From the NCBI GenBank assembly GCA_013368315.1, contig JAACJM010000040.1, forward strand, positions 434,001 through 498,000: 64,000 nucleotides of DNA. The letters run 5' to 3'. A model generated the notes under the pieces. It had not been told where the DNA came from, made no database searches, and was given only the letters and a program-made list of their open reading frames with translations. A program made the position numbers and the translations under genes. This stretch comes from Tetrapyrgos nigripes. Its lineage: Eukaryota; Basidiomycota; Agaricomycetes; Agaricales; Campanellaceae. Of the stretch, positions 36,773 through 47,710 are shown one piece after another (the first letter of the stretch is position 1; each line of letters opens with the position of its first letter).

Positions 36773-37023
36773 CACACCCGCAGTAACTAATATTCCGTGG
36801 CCAGAAGTTAGTTAGGAAACATCAAATCTCTGGTGCTCAGAAACCCATTCGAAAACTTGAAATTTCCAAAGTCTCGGCAAGCGATCTGATTGGCTTGGGT
36901 CCGCTTCCGATAAATTTCTGAAGCACGAAAACCTTTCGTTTCCAAATGAGTTTCCTGGTTGCTCGAAAGCTTGACCTTTTCGAACTAACTTTGGCCAGTG
37001 AATATTGGTTAGTGCTGGGTGTG
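36773..37023. mobile_element. 251-bp element, same family as 36350-36487
   Basis: The ends CACACCCGCAGTAACTAATA and (reverse complement of the right end) CACACCCAGCACTAACCAAT match the family of the element 285 bp to the left. CGT flanks both sides (36770-36772 and 37024-37026), again a 3-bp duplication. Shared inner blocks include GTTAGTTAGGAAA and TCCGATAAATTTC. The extra length is a central segment unrelated to the shorter copy. Confidence 0.75.
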
Positions 37024-37217
37024 CGTACTACAAACCGTGACTTACATTCTTCTTGTGTACTCTTTCATTTCAGTAAACTTCACGCTGTTTGGAAACCTCC
37101 AGATTTTGCACAGCCGTGATACGTAGAAAGGCTGCTGGGTCCTTTGGAATATGGCGGTTCGTTTGCACAAAAACTATTTCACACGCGCTGTCTAATGCCC
37201 AGTTCCGCGCGCCATTA

Positions 37218-37523
37218 GGGGGGGTCAGAGTTCAGCGATTCTACTTTCGATTCACTTTTTCAGAATCGGAGCAGAATCGGATCGAAGGTGAAGCGGCTCT
37301 GAAGTCGCTTCACCCAGAATCGTCGATTCACCTGGTCGATTCACCTTCCGATTCACCTCGACGATTCTCCGTAGCGGGAATTATGTAAATTTCTTGGATG
37401 AACCGACGGGTGAATCGGAAGGGTGAATCGCTGCTGGAAAAGTGCGGTCAGAGTTGAAGCGACGATTCAGGCCATTTCACGAGTTGGGAAGATCAAAGCC
37501 AGAATCGTGAACTCTGATCCCCC
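37218..37523. mobile_element. 306-bp inverted-repeat element rich in GAATCG
   Basis: The left end GGGGGGGTCAGAGTTCAGCG and the reverse complement of the right end, GGGGGATCAGAGTTCACGAT, form imperfect inverted repeats of about 24 bp. A third, internal copy of the GGTCAGAGTTGAAGCG block starts near 37446. The interior is packed with GAATCG/CGATTC hexamers, more than ten copies on either strand. TA flanks both sides but could be part of the repeat. G-run ends recall PIF/Harbinger-type MITEs; this assignment is tentative. Confidence 0.65.
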
Positions 37524-38299
37524 TATTATCCACTTCCCCTAACTCCCCTTCTACACACTTCTAAGCAGTGTACATGCCACCAGGCGCCAAATACGACCAT
37601 TGTAGAAACATTATCGCATGCTGGGCAGCTAGAAATTCCTGTTCTACCGACACCGAGCACGGCGATGGAGGTCAAGGAACAAGCCACTAAGGCATTAACC
37701 GACTGCACCATTCAGAGAGCCTATTGATGTGGCACCGGAGAAAATATCCGTCGCTTTCCGTTGAATGGACTGCATAGAAATGGGCCGAGGCTTCGAGTCC
37801 ATTCTGTCAAAATGGGTGACGTACAGTCATCCAAAAAGGGCACCAAGAAGCATCGACAATCGTCCTTTAGTGCTTGAGGGTATCTATCATAAGATTAACA
37901 CCAGGGACAAAAAGATGGGTATAAGTATGCCTAAAATTTTTGAATATTTCAGGGAAATTTCAGGCCATGCAGCCAATGTTAGTTCATCCTTTACGAAGCG
38001 TATGTACCTTCTCAAACCGTAAACATACCAGATACCTACCCAATTCATATGCTTCCTAATGCTATGCCAAAGACACCTCTGGGGACGCGAAAGTCCGGGA
38101 TACAGGATGACACGTCAATAGAGTCAAAATGTTCTTCATCGTTGTCAGTGTCGTTCAGAAGCCGACGGAGTGGTACTGGCTTTCAAGGAAGTCTTAATTG
38201 GTCTCAAGACGACCTGGGTACTTTATCAGCGTATTAAGGGCGTACGACGTGCAGACCTTGATGCCCAGTGAAAAAGGTTTATGCACCATTCACTTGGGT
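37524..38299. other. Gene-free stretch
   Basis: Short ORFs only (for example 37765-38022), none with a motif I recognise, and no inverted repeats found. Confidence 0.4.
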
Positions 38300-38415
38300 T
38301 CTCACGGTGGCAGTCAACATGTTGACTGCCAGGTGCGCTCTCACGGCGCGTTGACTGCCATGTTGACTGCCAGGGTACACTCCCACGGCCTGTTGACTGC
38401 AATGTTGACTGCCAA
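38300..38415. repeat. Short tandem repeat, about 39-42 bp period, three units
   Basis: CACGG followed by one or two copies of GTTGACTGCC recurs starting at 38303, 38342 and 38384. Units are imperfect. The first contains a perfect 22-bp palindrome at 38309-38330, where GGCAGTC meets its complement. No gene covers it. Confidence 0.7.
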
Positions 38416-40682
38416 CACTCCGTATTTTCATTCCATAGGCGAATATTTCTTGAGAAAATAGTAGAATCATACTAGAAGGTGCTCCAACCCATTATGGTAG
38501 AAATCCAGGTTTTTATGTAGACTGTATATAGTTCAATCACCCGCATTTATTTCCCAAATGGTATGTACAAGGCTTTAATTCTCTATCTTATCTGAGTCTC
38601 TCTATGTGATTCGCTAACTGAAGAGATCATTGGCCAGAGCTGCAGCAATGCAGTTTGGTACCAACCTTCTGAGCTTTAGTTTGATGGGTTTTCTTTGTCT
38701 TTCTCTCAGGGTTTTTCTATCATTTATCTATTGTTTTATCTTTGTTCCTTACTGCACTCAGCAGCGCATAGTCACTTTAGTCACCTTTAGCTTATTCTCT
38801 TATGACTTGTTTTGTATGATATCCATATGAAAAGTCCCTATGAATACTTATATTTATGTATCTACTACAGGAGTTCTGGAATACATGACTTACTCCAGTC
38901 TGTCAAGTCCGAGTCGCAGTAGCATGAACTGTTGGGAAACCTTCCCCTGTTTCACTTCTACTCTTGCTATGCTCGGATATCTCCCAAGAGTCCCTTGATA
39001 CAGCAAGAGCCTTGTTGATACTAGCAATGGAAGTCTTACTTTGTACATTCTTGAGAGCCAGAATATTAAAAAAACAGCCCACAGTGAGTGCCAGCTAAGT
39101 ATCTAACATTCAAGTTTTATGCGCGCGGAGATTCTCTTGAAATCTCTCTTTTCCTTTTTTTTTTTCTTTCTTTCCCGTGAAATTTTCGGGCCGGGATACC
39201 CAAGGAAATGGTGCATAAACCGTGAAAAACGACAAGTGTGAAATCTGAAAAAATGTCAAAATTCCTGGCGGATTCTGACTGTTTCTGGCTAGATCATCTG
39301 ACATAGCAGGGTCGATTCTGGTCAGAAATTGTCAGAATTGAGCAGACAGTTTGGCTAGCCCGATTTAGGCACCAATGTCGTTACTGGCAAATTTTTGAGG
39401 AACCGTTCGATCAGTCTAACTCGCTTATTCCGCTTGAGTTTTCCGTGACGAGGTGACCTTACCTCAGCGGTCTATCGGAGCGCTGCCACTCTCCTCCGTC
39501 GCGTATCATATCATCCCGGACTTTACATATGTCCAAATTTTTGTCAAGTCCTTCTTTTCGGCAGAAGCCCCCTTCCTCTCGTACCACCACCATCCGGATC
39601 CTCGTCGCACTGCAACTCGCTCTCTCTCTCAAGTTGCCTGCGCTACCAACCAAACTCGACGACTCCTACATCTATTGGCTCTCTTATTCCAGTGAGTCGC
39701 TTCATACATGGCTCGTTTCTCCAGTAATCCCATCGTCGTCACGCCTTTTTGCTATGTGCACCTTCCACACACCCTATTCATATACAGGTGAGTTGTATAT
39801 TCCTTCTCAGTCTCGCTTTTGACTCAATTTATGCATACATTAGTTCGCGCGATCGACGTGTTCTCGACGCGTCTTTGCAGGATGTCAGGTATGTGGACCT
39901 TCCCTTGGCCTGTAGATCACACACATCGTTTTTCATGGTTAGTATGCGCATACACCTCAACTATTTCCATCCTGAAGAAGGCTGTAGGTGGGTTAGGAGA
40001 AGAGCTTCAAAGGCGGGGTCTTCGGGAGGCGTCAGGTGCGTTGCCTCCATAATTTTTGACAGCGTGTCCACACTCTAACGCGTATTCGCAGAAGGACGGT
40101 AATCGTTTTCAAGGCAGGTACGTGAACCCTCCTGTAAAGTGCGTTGCTTGCTGCTTTGACGATGTCTCGGTATACTAATACAAACTGATAGATAAAAGTA
40201 CTCTCGTCAAGGCGTGGTTAGGCTTTGCTTGCAGATAGTGGATATGGTGCGTCAACATACTCGAGCTATCTTTCTTCGGACTTCGTAATGGACTTTGTCT
40301 GTAAGTGACATTGTATGTAAGTAAGGTACTGTACACTAGTAGTATGTAGTCAGTGCAGGGCAGATATATTATCAGAAAACAGCGGAAAATGCATGTATAC
40401 TATTCAAGAATACCAATGCATCCTAATTGTTTCCAATCTGCTTATATCTGACGGTTGCCGACTATGTCCAGAACACGTCAGAATTGGGTAAAATGGATGT
40501 ATCATTTTCTGACCTTTTCTGACAGACAGTCGAGGGACCAAGACTTCGACTTCCTGGTCGGTGCAGGTCAGAATAAAGCCAATTCCGTCGGAAAACCGCC
40601 TTGTCGTTTTTCACTCTTGATGGCGCGCGGAAATAGTTTTTGTCCAAACGAACCGCCATAGGTGGACTCACACTTGCACCAT
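38416..40682. other. Gene-poor stretch
   Basis: AT-rich DNA around 38500-39100 and a T-run near 39155-39170. Apart from the tentative spliced gene at 39708-40102 I see nothing that can be supported. Confidence 0.35.
39708..40102 (+). CDS. Possible small spliced gene, unknown product
   Basis: An ATG at 39708 opens MARFSSNPIVVTPF. Several short segments bounded by GTGAGT-, GTATGT- and GTTAGT-type donors and AG acceptors follow. A segment near 39975-40035 reads KKAVGGLGEELQRRGLREAS and would splice at 40036/40092 to EGR and a TAA at 40100-40102. The intron spacing (about 50 nt) is like the real genes here. The frame through the middle exons is not certain and no family is recognised. It could equally be chance. 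Confidence 0.2.
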
Positions 40683-40932
40683 CGCGCTCTGACCTCTTGC
40701 ACTTGTAATCCTTACGGCGACCCGTGCTGCTGCGCAGATGTCTTCTCCCTTAACCAATCCTCGTACAACCATACTTATGTCCAATACTTGAAGTAGTGTC
40801 GATGAACCCGTTCTCGGTGACCTTAACGTGCTACGGAGCAAATCCTGCAGCTCCATGTTCTGGAAAATTGCATCTCTTCTTCGCTTCTGCTATTCTGTAT
40901 CTGGTCTGCCAGTGTATCAAGTGCAAGTGAGA
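40683..40932 (+). pseudogene. Displaced fragment of the DUF1996 gene
   Basis: This stretch matches the last exon of the DUF1996 gene (complement of about 1112-1360). The first 42 bases are identical, reading RALTSCTCNPYGDP, and similarity continues with substitutions and small gaps to AAGTGCAAGTG. The frame breaks soon after FSLNQSS, with an in-frame stop at about 40798. Only about 250 bp of the gene are present, in opposite genomic orientation and some 39 kb away. It is a non-functional duplicate. Confidence 0.85.
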
Positions 40933-41284
40933 TGATGCCTGGTTAGAACAGACTACAAAATTGGGACTCGGTGTATGTAATTAGACTGAAGGCAGGATAT
41001 ATACCGCCCCAGTATCGTTCGTTCAGTTTTGGTTTGGACAGTTCCTCTGGATGTCCCTCGTTTCATCGAGGAACTTTCTTATATGACTGCAAGCTGGTTG
41101 ACATTATTAGAGGATACCCTTGTATTACATATGTAGTAAGAGTGACAATTTTTATGTACGAGCTGCAGAAAAAGTCCTCCACGCGTGCCGCACGCGTCAA
41201 TTTTCGCATTCACTGTACACGTGAGACGGCAGAATCAACCCTCTTTCCATCCTCTTTCACCTTCCTCCATCTAGCAGAACAGAC

Positions 41285-42353
41285 ATGTCCAAGCCAGGAA
41301 CCCCAGGGCCCGCGTCAAACACTCTTCTCCTTCGACGACAGCTCACCGAGCTCACCAAATACCCGGTAGAAGGATTTTCGGCTGGTCTGTGCAAGCATGT
41401 ACGCCTCTTTAATCACTGGCTCTAACTGATCATCGACTGCAGGACTTGTGGACGAGAATAATCTATACGAGTGGGAAGTTATGGTTATTGGGTGCGTTAA
41501 CCATCTTTGATGCTGCAAATCAATGCTGAATAATGCCCCAAGTCCTCCTGATACTTTGTAGTACGTATGCGCGTGATGGCAAAATTGATTCACGACGGTC
41601 TTACTCGTTCTCTTAGTGAAGGCGGATTCTTCAAGGCTCGCCTGACGTTTCCACCGGAATTCCCTTTGTTGCCTCCCAAGATGAAGTTTATAACCCCGAT
41701 GTGGCACCCTAACAGTCAGTACTCGCTTGTTCTTCCCGGTGCCTGTATATGGACAGCGGTTTTCGATGAGGCACGCTGCACGGATTCAGTAACCTGGTCG
41801 GCCAGCCGTTTTGGCTGCGCTAAGACACGTCCCAGATGTCATTCGATGGCTCTATTGTCCTCATAAACCGACCACTACGACCGGCATTGCGCAGAACTGA
41901 TCCCTTTCTTTCTCTTTTGAACAGTTTATCCTGATGGTGTTGTTTGCATATCTATCTTGGTGTGTATAGTCTTTGACTGATGTCTCGCCTTACATTACTA
42001 ATTTTCTCGCCTTTAGCATGCTCCTGGAGACGACCAATACGGCTACGAAGACGCCGGAGAAAGATGGATGCCTGTTCATACTGTGGAATCTATCGTGCGT
42101 GGAGTCTGATATGTCCAGTTAGACTGATATCTGAGCTTTTTACAGCTTCTCAGCGTCATATCACTTCTTTCTGCTGATACGCCCAATCTGGACAGCCCAG
42201 CAAATGTTGACGCGGCTAAGGAAGTGCGCAATGATCTTGAAAGTATGCCCGATTTTGGATCGTTTATTTTTCGTGCTCTTACGTCTCAATTCAGGCTACA
42301 AGAAGAAGGTTCGACGGTTGGTTCGCAGAAGTGCTGAAGAAGCGTTTGATTGA
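41285..42353 (+). CDS. Ubiquitin-conjugating enzyme E2, UBE2G1 type
   Basis: A second acidic-loop E2. Exon 1 starts MSKPGTPGPASNTLLLRRQL and ends inside SAG. Exon 2 is LVDENNLYEWEVMVIG. A microexon of 18 nt (41543-41560) supplies PPDTLY, and the next exon starts EGGFFKARLTFPPEFPLLPP. A longer intron (about 41716-41924) separates MWHPN from IYPDGVVCISIL, which holds the catalytic Cys. The acidic loop reads HAPGDDQYGYEDAGERWMPV. The C-terminal helices are LLSVISLLSADTPNLDSPAN and VRNDLESYKKKVRRLVRRSA EEAFD, stop at 42351-42353. The 250-bp intron could hold extra signals. UBE2G1 forms Lys48 chains with cullin and other ligases; the fungal partner is not shown here. Confidence 0.92.
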
Positions 42354-42571
42354 TGCACCTCTGTTCAATCCTTGTCCTTGTTATCATTTATACATAGTCA
42401 TTGCTGTACGACGAGTAGTCGCTGCCTGAAGATAGTAATAGTACTCATAACCATTACGAAGCTTTTCGGGGTTGCCAAGTTAGGAATAGGGGCGGAGCCG
42501 ACGCACACGTGATCCACCGCGTAAGTCAGAACCGTGACCTCAGAGTCATTGTTCTTTGCTTCCCTACTCTC

Positions 42572-45500
42572 ATGTCAAAAACCCAGAAGAAATCAGCATA
42601 CAGTAAACGTATGTCCTCTTCAAATCTTCATGTCTATATATTCAGCTATTCTATAGGAAACGAAGCGTCTATTCCAGCGCCAATTCTCGGTACGTCTCAA
42701 TATAGGAGTCGCGTTCCAGAAACTTATTACAGTAACAGAACTTGACTCTGACCCAGACTTCAATGGCGGCGAATACACCTACGAGATCAAGAAAAAGGGC
42801 AAGAAGGCTCAGAAACGCAAACCTCAGCAGACAAAAGGTCGCAAGAGAAAACGTGAAGAGTCTGACGATTCGGATTATGACGAACCAGAGAGGACGACGA
42901 AAAGTATGTCCTCGTCGTTTCTTTGTTAGCGAATCATCTGACAATAATTTAGCCTTGCGCGGCCCACAGATAGAGGTTTACCCAAACCTCTTAGCAAAGT
43001 ATTTCGGTAAGGCCAGACTCATTTCCATTGGGAAGAAGAGTAACGGAATTTATATGCAGGTCGATCAATGATTCCTACTCAGGCTGATGATGGAGAAGAA
43101 GGTGACGATGAGATGGAGGTAGATGATGATGATGATGACGACGAACCCATAGCCGGGAGTGACGGCGTGGAAGTAAGAGAAGAGATCGCCACACGACCTC
43201 AAAAACGCTGCTTGTACTCATGCAACAACGAACGGAACACGCCAAGTCGAAGCAGACCTCTAATGCTCAATCTGCTGCTGCTGAAGACTCAGTCACAGGT
43301 GACGATTCCATAAAAACCATTACCTGCAGTTATCTTAACTATACGCCTGTAGAATCTGACTCTGCGCCCCAGGTCAATGACAATTCGGTTACTCAACCTT
43401 CGTCCGACACGTCGGTGACGGAGCCGGAAACAGATGAGGAGAATTGGAGAACAGTCAAGAAGGCTCCCCAAAATGACGAGGACTCAGTGACTGAATCCGA
43501 ATCCGACCCGGAAGATTTCTTGGTGTGCCTTTTTTTCAATACCTCTGTTGTCCTAGACTCATTCCAGCCTTTTCATCTGTATAGCCGACCAAGCCTGGAT
43601 TCCCATTATCTCCTGGCCAAAAGCCGCTCAGATCAATGATTTTGGACGAAGTATTGAACATCCGAGTCCCGGGTTCCATCAACACTTACCTTAGAGACTA
43701 TCAGCGAGAAGGAGTGAAGTTCTTTTATGAAAGATATAAGGAAGGCAGGGGAAGTCTCCTCGGAGACGATATGGGCCTTGTGAGTATTTCTTGCTCTGGT
43801 TTAAACCCTATACTGAAGATCTTTAGGGCAAGTTGAACCTCTTGATTTACACAATACACGCCGCTAAAGATAATTTACAGGGAAAACCATCCAGATCATT
43901 TCGTTCCTATCTGCCATTATGAAGAAAACGGGCACCTCTTCGGACGAGAATCGACGACACGACAAGGTCTCCCAACTCATGGACGGGAAAGATTGGAAGA
44001 AGAACAGGTCATTACCTCCTGCCAACGAGTTTTGGCCCACATGCCTCATCATAGCGCCTAGTAGCGTAGTAGGAAACTGGGAAAGAGAATTTGACACAGT
44101 GAGTCGCTAATGTAACCTGCGGTGTGTTCTTTTTTCTGACGTTCTGTAGTGGGGCTATTTCGAGATTGGATGCTACATTGGCCCACGCCAAGAGCGAGAA
44201 GTGGTGCTCAAAGATTTTCGCTACGGCAGGCTAGATGTTGGTACGTCCTGACATCATCTATTCTATGTTACCCATTTTTACATGAGGACAGTTATCACCA
44301 GCTTTGATCTGGCGGCTCGAGATATTGAGCAACTCTGTGACCTTCATTGGTCATGTATCATTATCGATGAAGTACATCGCATAAAGAATGATAAAAGCAA
44401 AGGAGCCCAGGCCTTTTCAAAATTTACTTGTTTGCGTCGCTATGGCCTGACTGGAACCGCCATTCAAAATTCGTATGACGAATTATGGGCGATTGCAAAT
44501 TGGACCACTCCAGGTCTCTTGGGCCGAGGAAAAGAGTGGAAGCAATTTGTATCGAAACCTCTACGCGTAGGGCAATCCTCCAAAGCTTCTGAGGACCAGA
44601 GGTCTAAGGTATTGGTAAGGCATCTTGTATATGCCCTCGATTCTCTGCTCACGACGTTGTAGCACATTGCATCCACTTTACAAAAGGACATTCTGCCGGT
44701 CTTTTTCTTGCGTAGGTAAGGACTTGTGTTTTGCGAGCGAATGGCCGAGCACTGATCCACATACATCTGTCAGGACCAAGGACCTTATTAAAGATCAGGT
44801 AGTTATAATCGGTCGGTCTTATCTGCGCACTATGCTCACAACGCAAGTAGCTTCCTCAGAAAATTGATCAGATCGTCTTTTGTCCCTTGGCAAAGAAACA
44901 GCGTAGCGCATACAAGCGTATCCTGCAGATTCCAGAGGTCTTGGAATTGATTGCTAAAGATGATCCTTGCGAATGCGGCTCTGGGAAAAAGTATGCTAGC
45001 TCAACTGATGTTCTATTCGATACGCTGAACTCTTTTCTAGGAGGAAGAAGTGCTGTTCTCCCTGGAGGAAGGATATTGATGGCGCGGCACTTTTACGATA
45101 TATGTCTATACTCCTTCAGCTGTCGAACCATCTAGCGTTGATCCTGCCAGGTTTGTGCGACCTCCTTCCGAGATTACGCTAGCTGACCCCATATCTGTTT
45201 AGGAGCCCCGACAGATACCGACGAACAGGTAAATGTTAGCACCAATCGCATACTAAAAGTAGCTGACAGCTTCGAAATGTAGCATGAACGATATCGGGCT
45301 TTGGCTAGAGACATCTTTCCCAAGGGTCCCCCAGTATATGGGACGGCTGTTTTAGCTCCCGACTTTTGTGGAAAGTGGACGGTTGGTCACCTGTCTGTCT
45401 CATTAAGTTTCTTGAGCTCAACAGCTTCATAGGTTCTGGACTCTCTTCTGCACGAGTGGCGCCAAGATCGCAGCAACAAAGTACTGATTTTCTCAAAGTC

Positions 45501-47208
45501 CGTGAAGCTTCTTAACATGCTCGAATTTCACATTCAGAAATGTAAGTCTCAGTAAAGACCTGTAGACACCAGGGCTAATAGATCACCTTGTAGCCTTCCG
45601 AAATGTCAGGTTGGACGGCGCCACTCCCCAACATCAAAGTGCGTTTTTCTCCTTCAGGAAGATGGCCTATCTAAAATTTTGTATAGGAATGGCACTCGTT
45701 GATAAATTCCAGACTGACCCGGAAGTTTTCATATTCCTTATCTCGACTCTTGCCGGTGGGACAGGGCTGAATCTCACCAGTGAGCCATCTATTTGGTTTT
45801 TCTATAGCTCGTTTAACATCACCGCCCCGCAGGTGCCAACAAAGTCGTAGTCTTTGGTCAGTATCTTCCATTCTTGACGTGTCCAAGGAGCTAACGTTCT
45901 GTGTCGTCTAGATCCTCACTGGAGTAAGTCATCGTTGTCTTTGGTTGCACTTTCACTGACTGTATAACAGATCCTGCGCACGACCTGCAAGCCATGGACA
46001 GAGCCTTCCGCATTGGTCAAACCCGAGATGTGCACGTCTTTCGTCTACTGGGCGCAGGTGCCCTTGAAGAGCTTATCTATGCCCGTCAAATATACAAGCA
46101 GCAGCAGATGGCGATTGGTTACAATGCCAGTTTTCAGACAAGGTGTGTGTGCATGCTGCTGTTTTTTTTTTTTGAGCTTTCAATCAACCTGTGTCAACCT
46201 TTTATTGCAGGTACTTTGAAGGTGTTCAAAATGACCCGACGAGAAAAGGAGAACTATTTGGGATCCAGAACATTCTCAAGCTCCACGAAGGCATGGCGAC
46301 GAAGGAAGCGGTGGGTAGCCATGATGCAATCCTAATGGGTTGACTGACAATTTTGTAGATCGAGAAAGCTCAAACGTCCGAACTGACTTGGGCACTGTCC
46401 AACATGACCGCCAGTTCCTCGTACAAGGGCGACCAGCTCGCGGAGCCGGATAGCAAGAGTGGAGACGACGTAGGCCGGTTTCTTATCATTGGCAGAGACG
46501 TTACTGACATTTCTGGGGCTTTCAGATGCTTGGACTGCAAGCTCTGATGTTTGACGACGATGTGCCTCAAGCCGAAAACGAGCGAGAAAGCGAGGTTTAT
46601 AAAGTCTTGAATTCGATGTACACCCATAGGAACGATGCTCTTATCGCCCCTAGTCGTGTTGAGGCTGAGCGAGCAAAGGCGATACGACTCAAGGTTAGTT
46701 TTTACTCGCTTCAATGCATGAATTTGCTGCAGCGATAACTGACACATTCCCGTGACTACTACAGAACAAGGGCCCACCAAGACAGAGAGCTCGCAAGTCT
46801 GATAATGCAGCCAACACGTCCATATCCTCAGAGCCCAATGAAAGTCCTCATGTGTGGCCTCCCGTCAGGTCACATCATAAACGGAAGAAGCCAGATCCAG
46901 AACAACTGTGGGTTTGAGTTTTCTCTTCTCTTCTTTACGCTGACGCTACCCGTCCTGTAGAATGCGAGCACGTCTAAGAGCCCTGATCAAGCTACGCAGG
47001 ATCAAAAGTGAAGCGGATTTACCTAGGGTTGCGCAAGAGTTGTGAGTGTCAATCACGATATATATGGTTCAAGATGGATGCTCACGTTGAAAATAGTGCA
47101 CAACACTCTCCGAAGGAGCAAGAGGAGATGATTGGTATTCTGGATGGCGTTATGAAGGGTCTTGAAGATGAGGGTTCGGAGATGGAGATGGATGAGGACG
47201 AAAATTGA
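42572..47208 (+). CDS. SNF2-family ATPase, ERCC6L2/Rad26-like (copy 1)
   Basis: A nuclear SWI2/SNF2 DNA translocase of the ERCC6-like-2 group, linked to genome maintenance. The start [12 protein letters not shown] leads into a Lys-rich then Asp-rich N-terminal third ([13 protein letters not shown]). The ATPase core has [39 protein letters not shown] (motif I), [28 protein letters not shown] (DEVH box) and [20 protein letters not shown]. Lobe two has [39 protein letters not shown] and [20 protein letters not shown]. Between lobes sits [13 protein letters not shown], a SEC-C-like zinc motif split by an intron. The end is [15 protein letters not shown]. Near 43175 one base is missing relative to copy 2, but a GTAAGAG donor there suggests that stretch may be intron. 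I regard this copy as the functional one. Confidence 0.9.
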
Positions 47209-47680
47209 GTGATGGACCCAACGGTTTCTTTCTTCTTTGGATTTGGATTTCTCGATGTTGATTCCTTTTCATGGACCTTGCATTCTTGCTTTTGACTTTT
47301 TGCATTGTGCATTTGGCTTGTAAATTATTCATATCATCGTCGTGGTCCATACGCATATTGTTCTGTTGCATTACCCATGTTGTATTGTTCTTGTTGTACC
47401 TACTCCGATTAATTGTCGTCCTGTTGTTGTGAACATAGTAGCTATATGTATCGCTTTCCTCGTTGTCCGGTCCATTTTTCACCGTCTAGCGTTGACGAAG
47501 TACGTCGTAACACTAACAGCTTCACAACTTTCCGACTTTGAATTCGAACATGAGTAGGCCAGCAACCTCAACCGTTACAAAGACTCTTCAAACAGATTCT
47601 TTTCTCGCTCAGGTCCCGAGACATTCAGACAACGAGGGAAGAGCCTCAAGCCGTGCACTTGAGTGCCATGAGGGTGGTTG

Positions 47681-47699
47681 ACGCGTCGAAGAAACGCGT
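47681..47699 (+). promoter_or_regulatory. Paired ACGCGT motif before peroxin copy 1
   Basis: ACGCGTCGAAGAAACGCGT: two ACGCGT hexamers 7 bp apart, ending 11 bp before the ATG at 47711. ACGCGT is the MluI cell-cycle box bound by MBF-type factors in fungi. Exactly the same pair and spacing precede the other peroxin copies. Cell-cycle control is inference. Confidence 0.5.
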
Positions 47700-47710
47700 A
47701 TTAACTAATC

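Noticed and set aside
37089..37388. A 99-residue plus-strand ORF
   Set aside because: Most of it is the GAATCG-rich inverted-repeat element.
38300..38415. A CRISPR-like repeat array
   Set aside because: Units are imperfect and contiguous without unique spacers, and the genome is eukaryotic.
1280..40856. A seemingly conserved peptide (ARVAVRITSARGQSA) in two ORFs, at 1280-1549 plus and 40668-40856 minus
   Set aside because: Both are antisense shadows of the DUF1996 exon and of its displaced fragment; the nucleotide duplication explains the match.
43068..43180. A 23-nt intron at 43059-43081 in ATPase copy 1
   Set aside because: A normal 52-nt intron with a GTAAGG donor just upstream restores the frame as [14 protein letters not shown], so the tiny intron is not needed.
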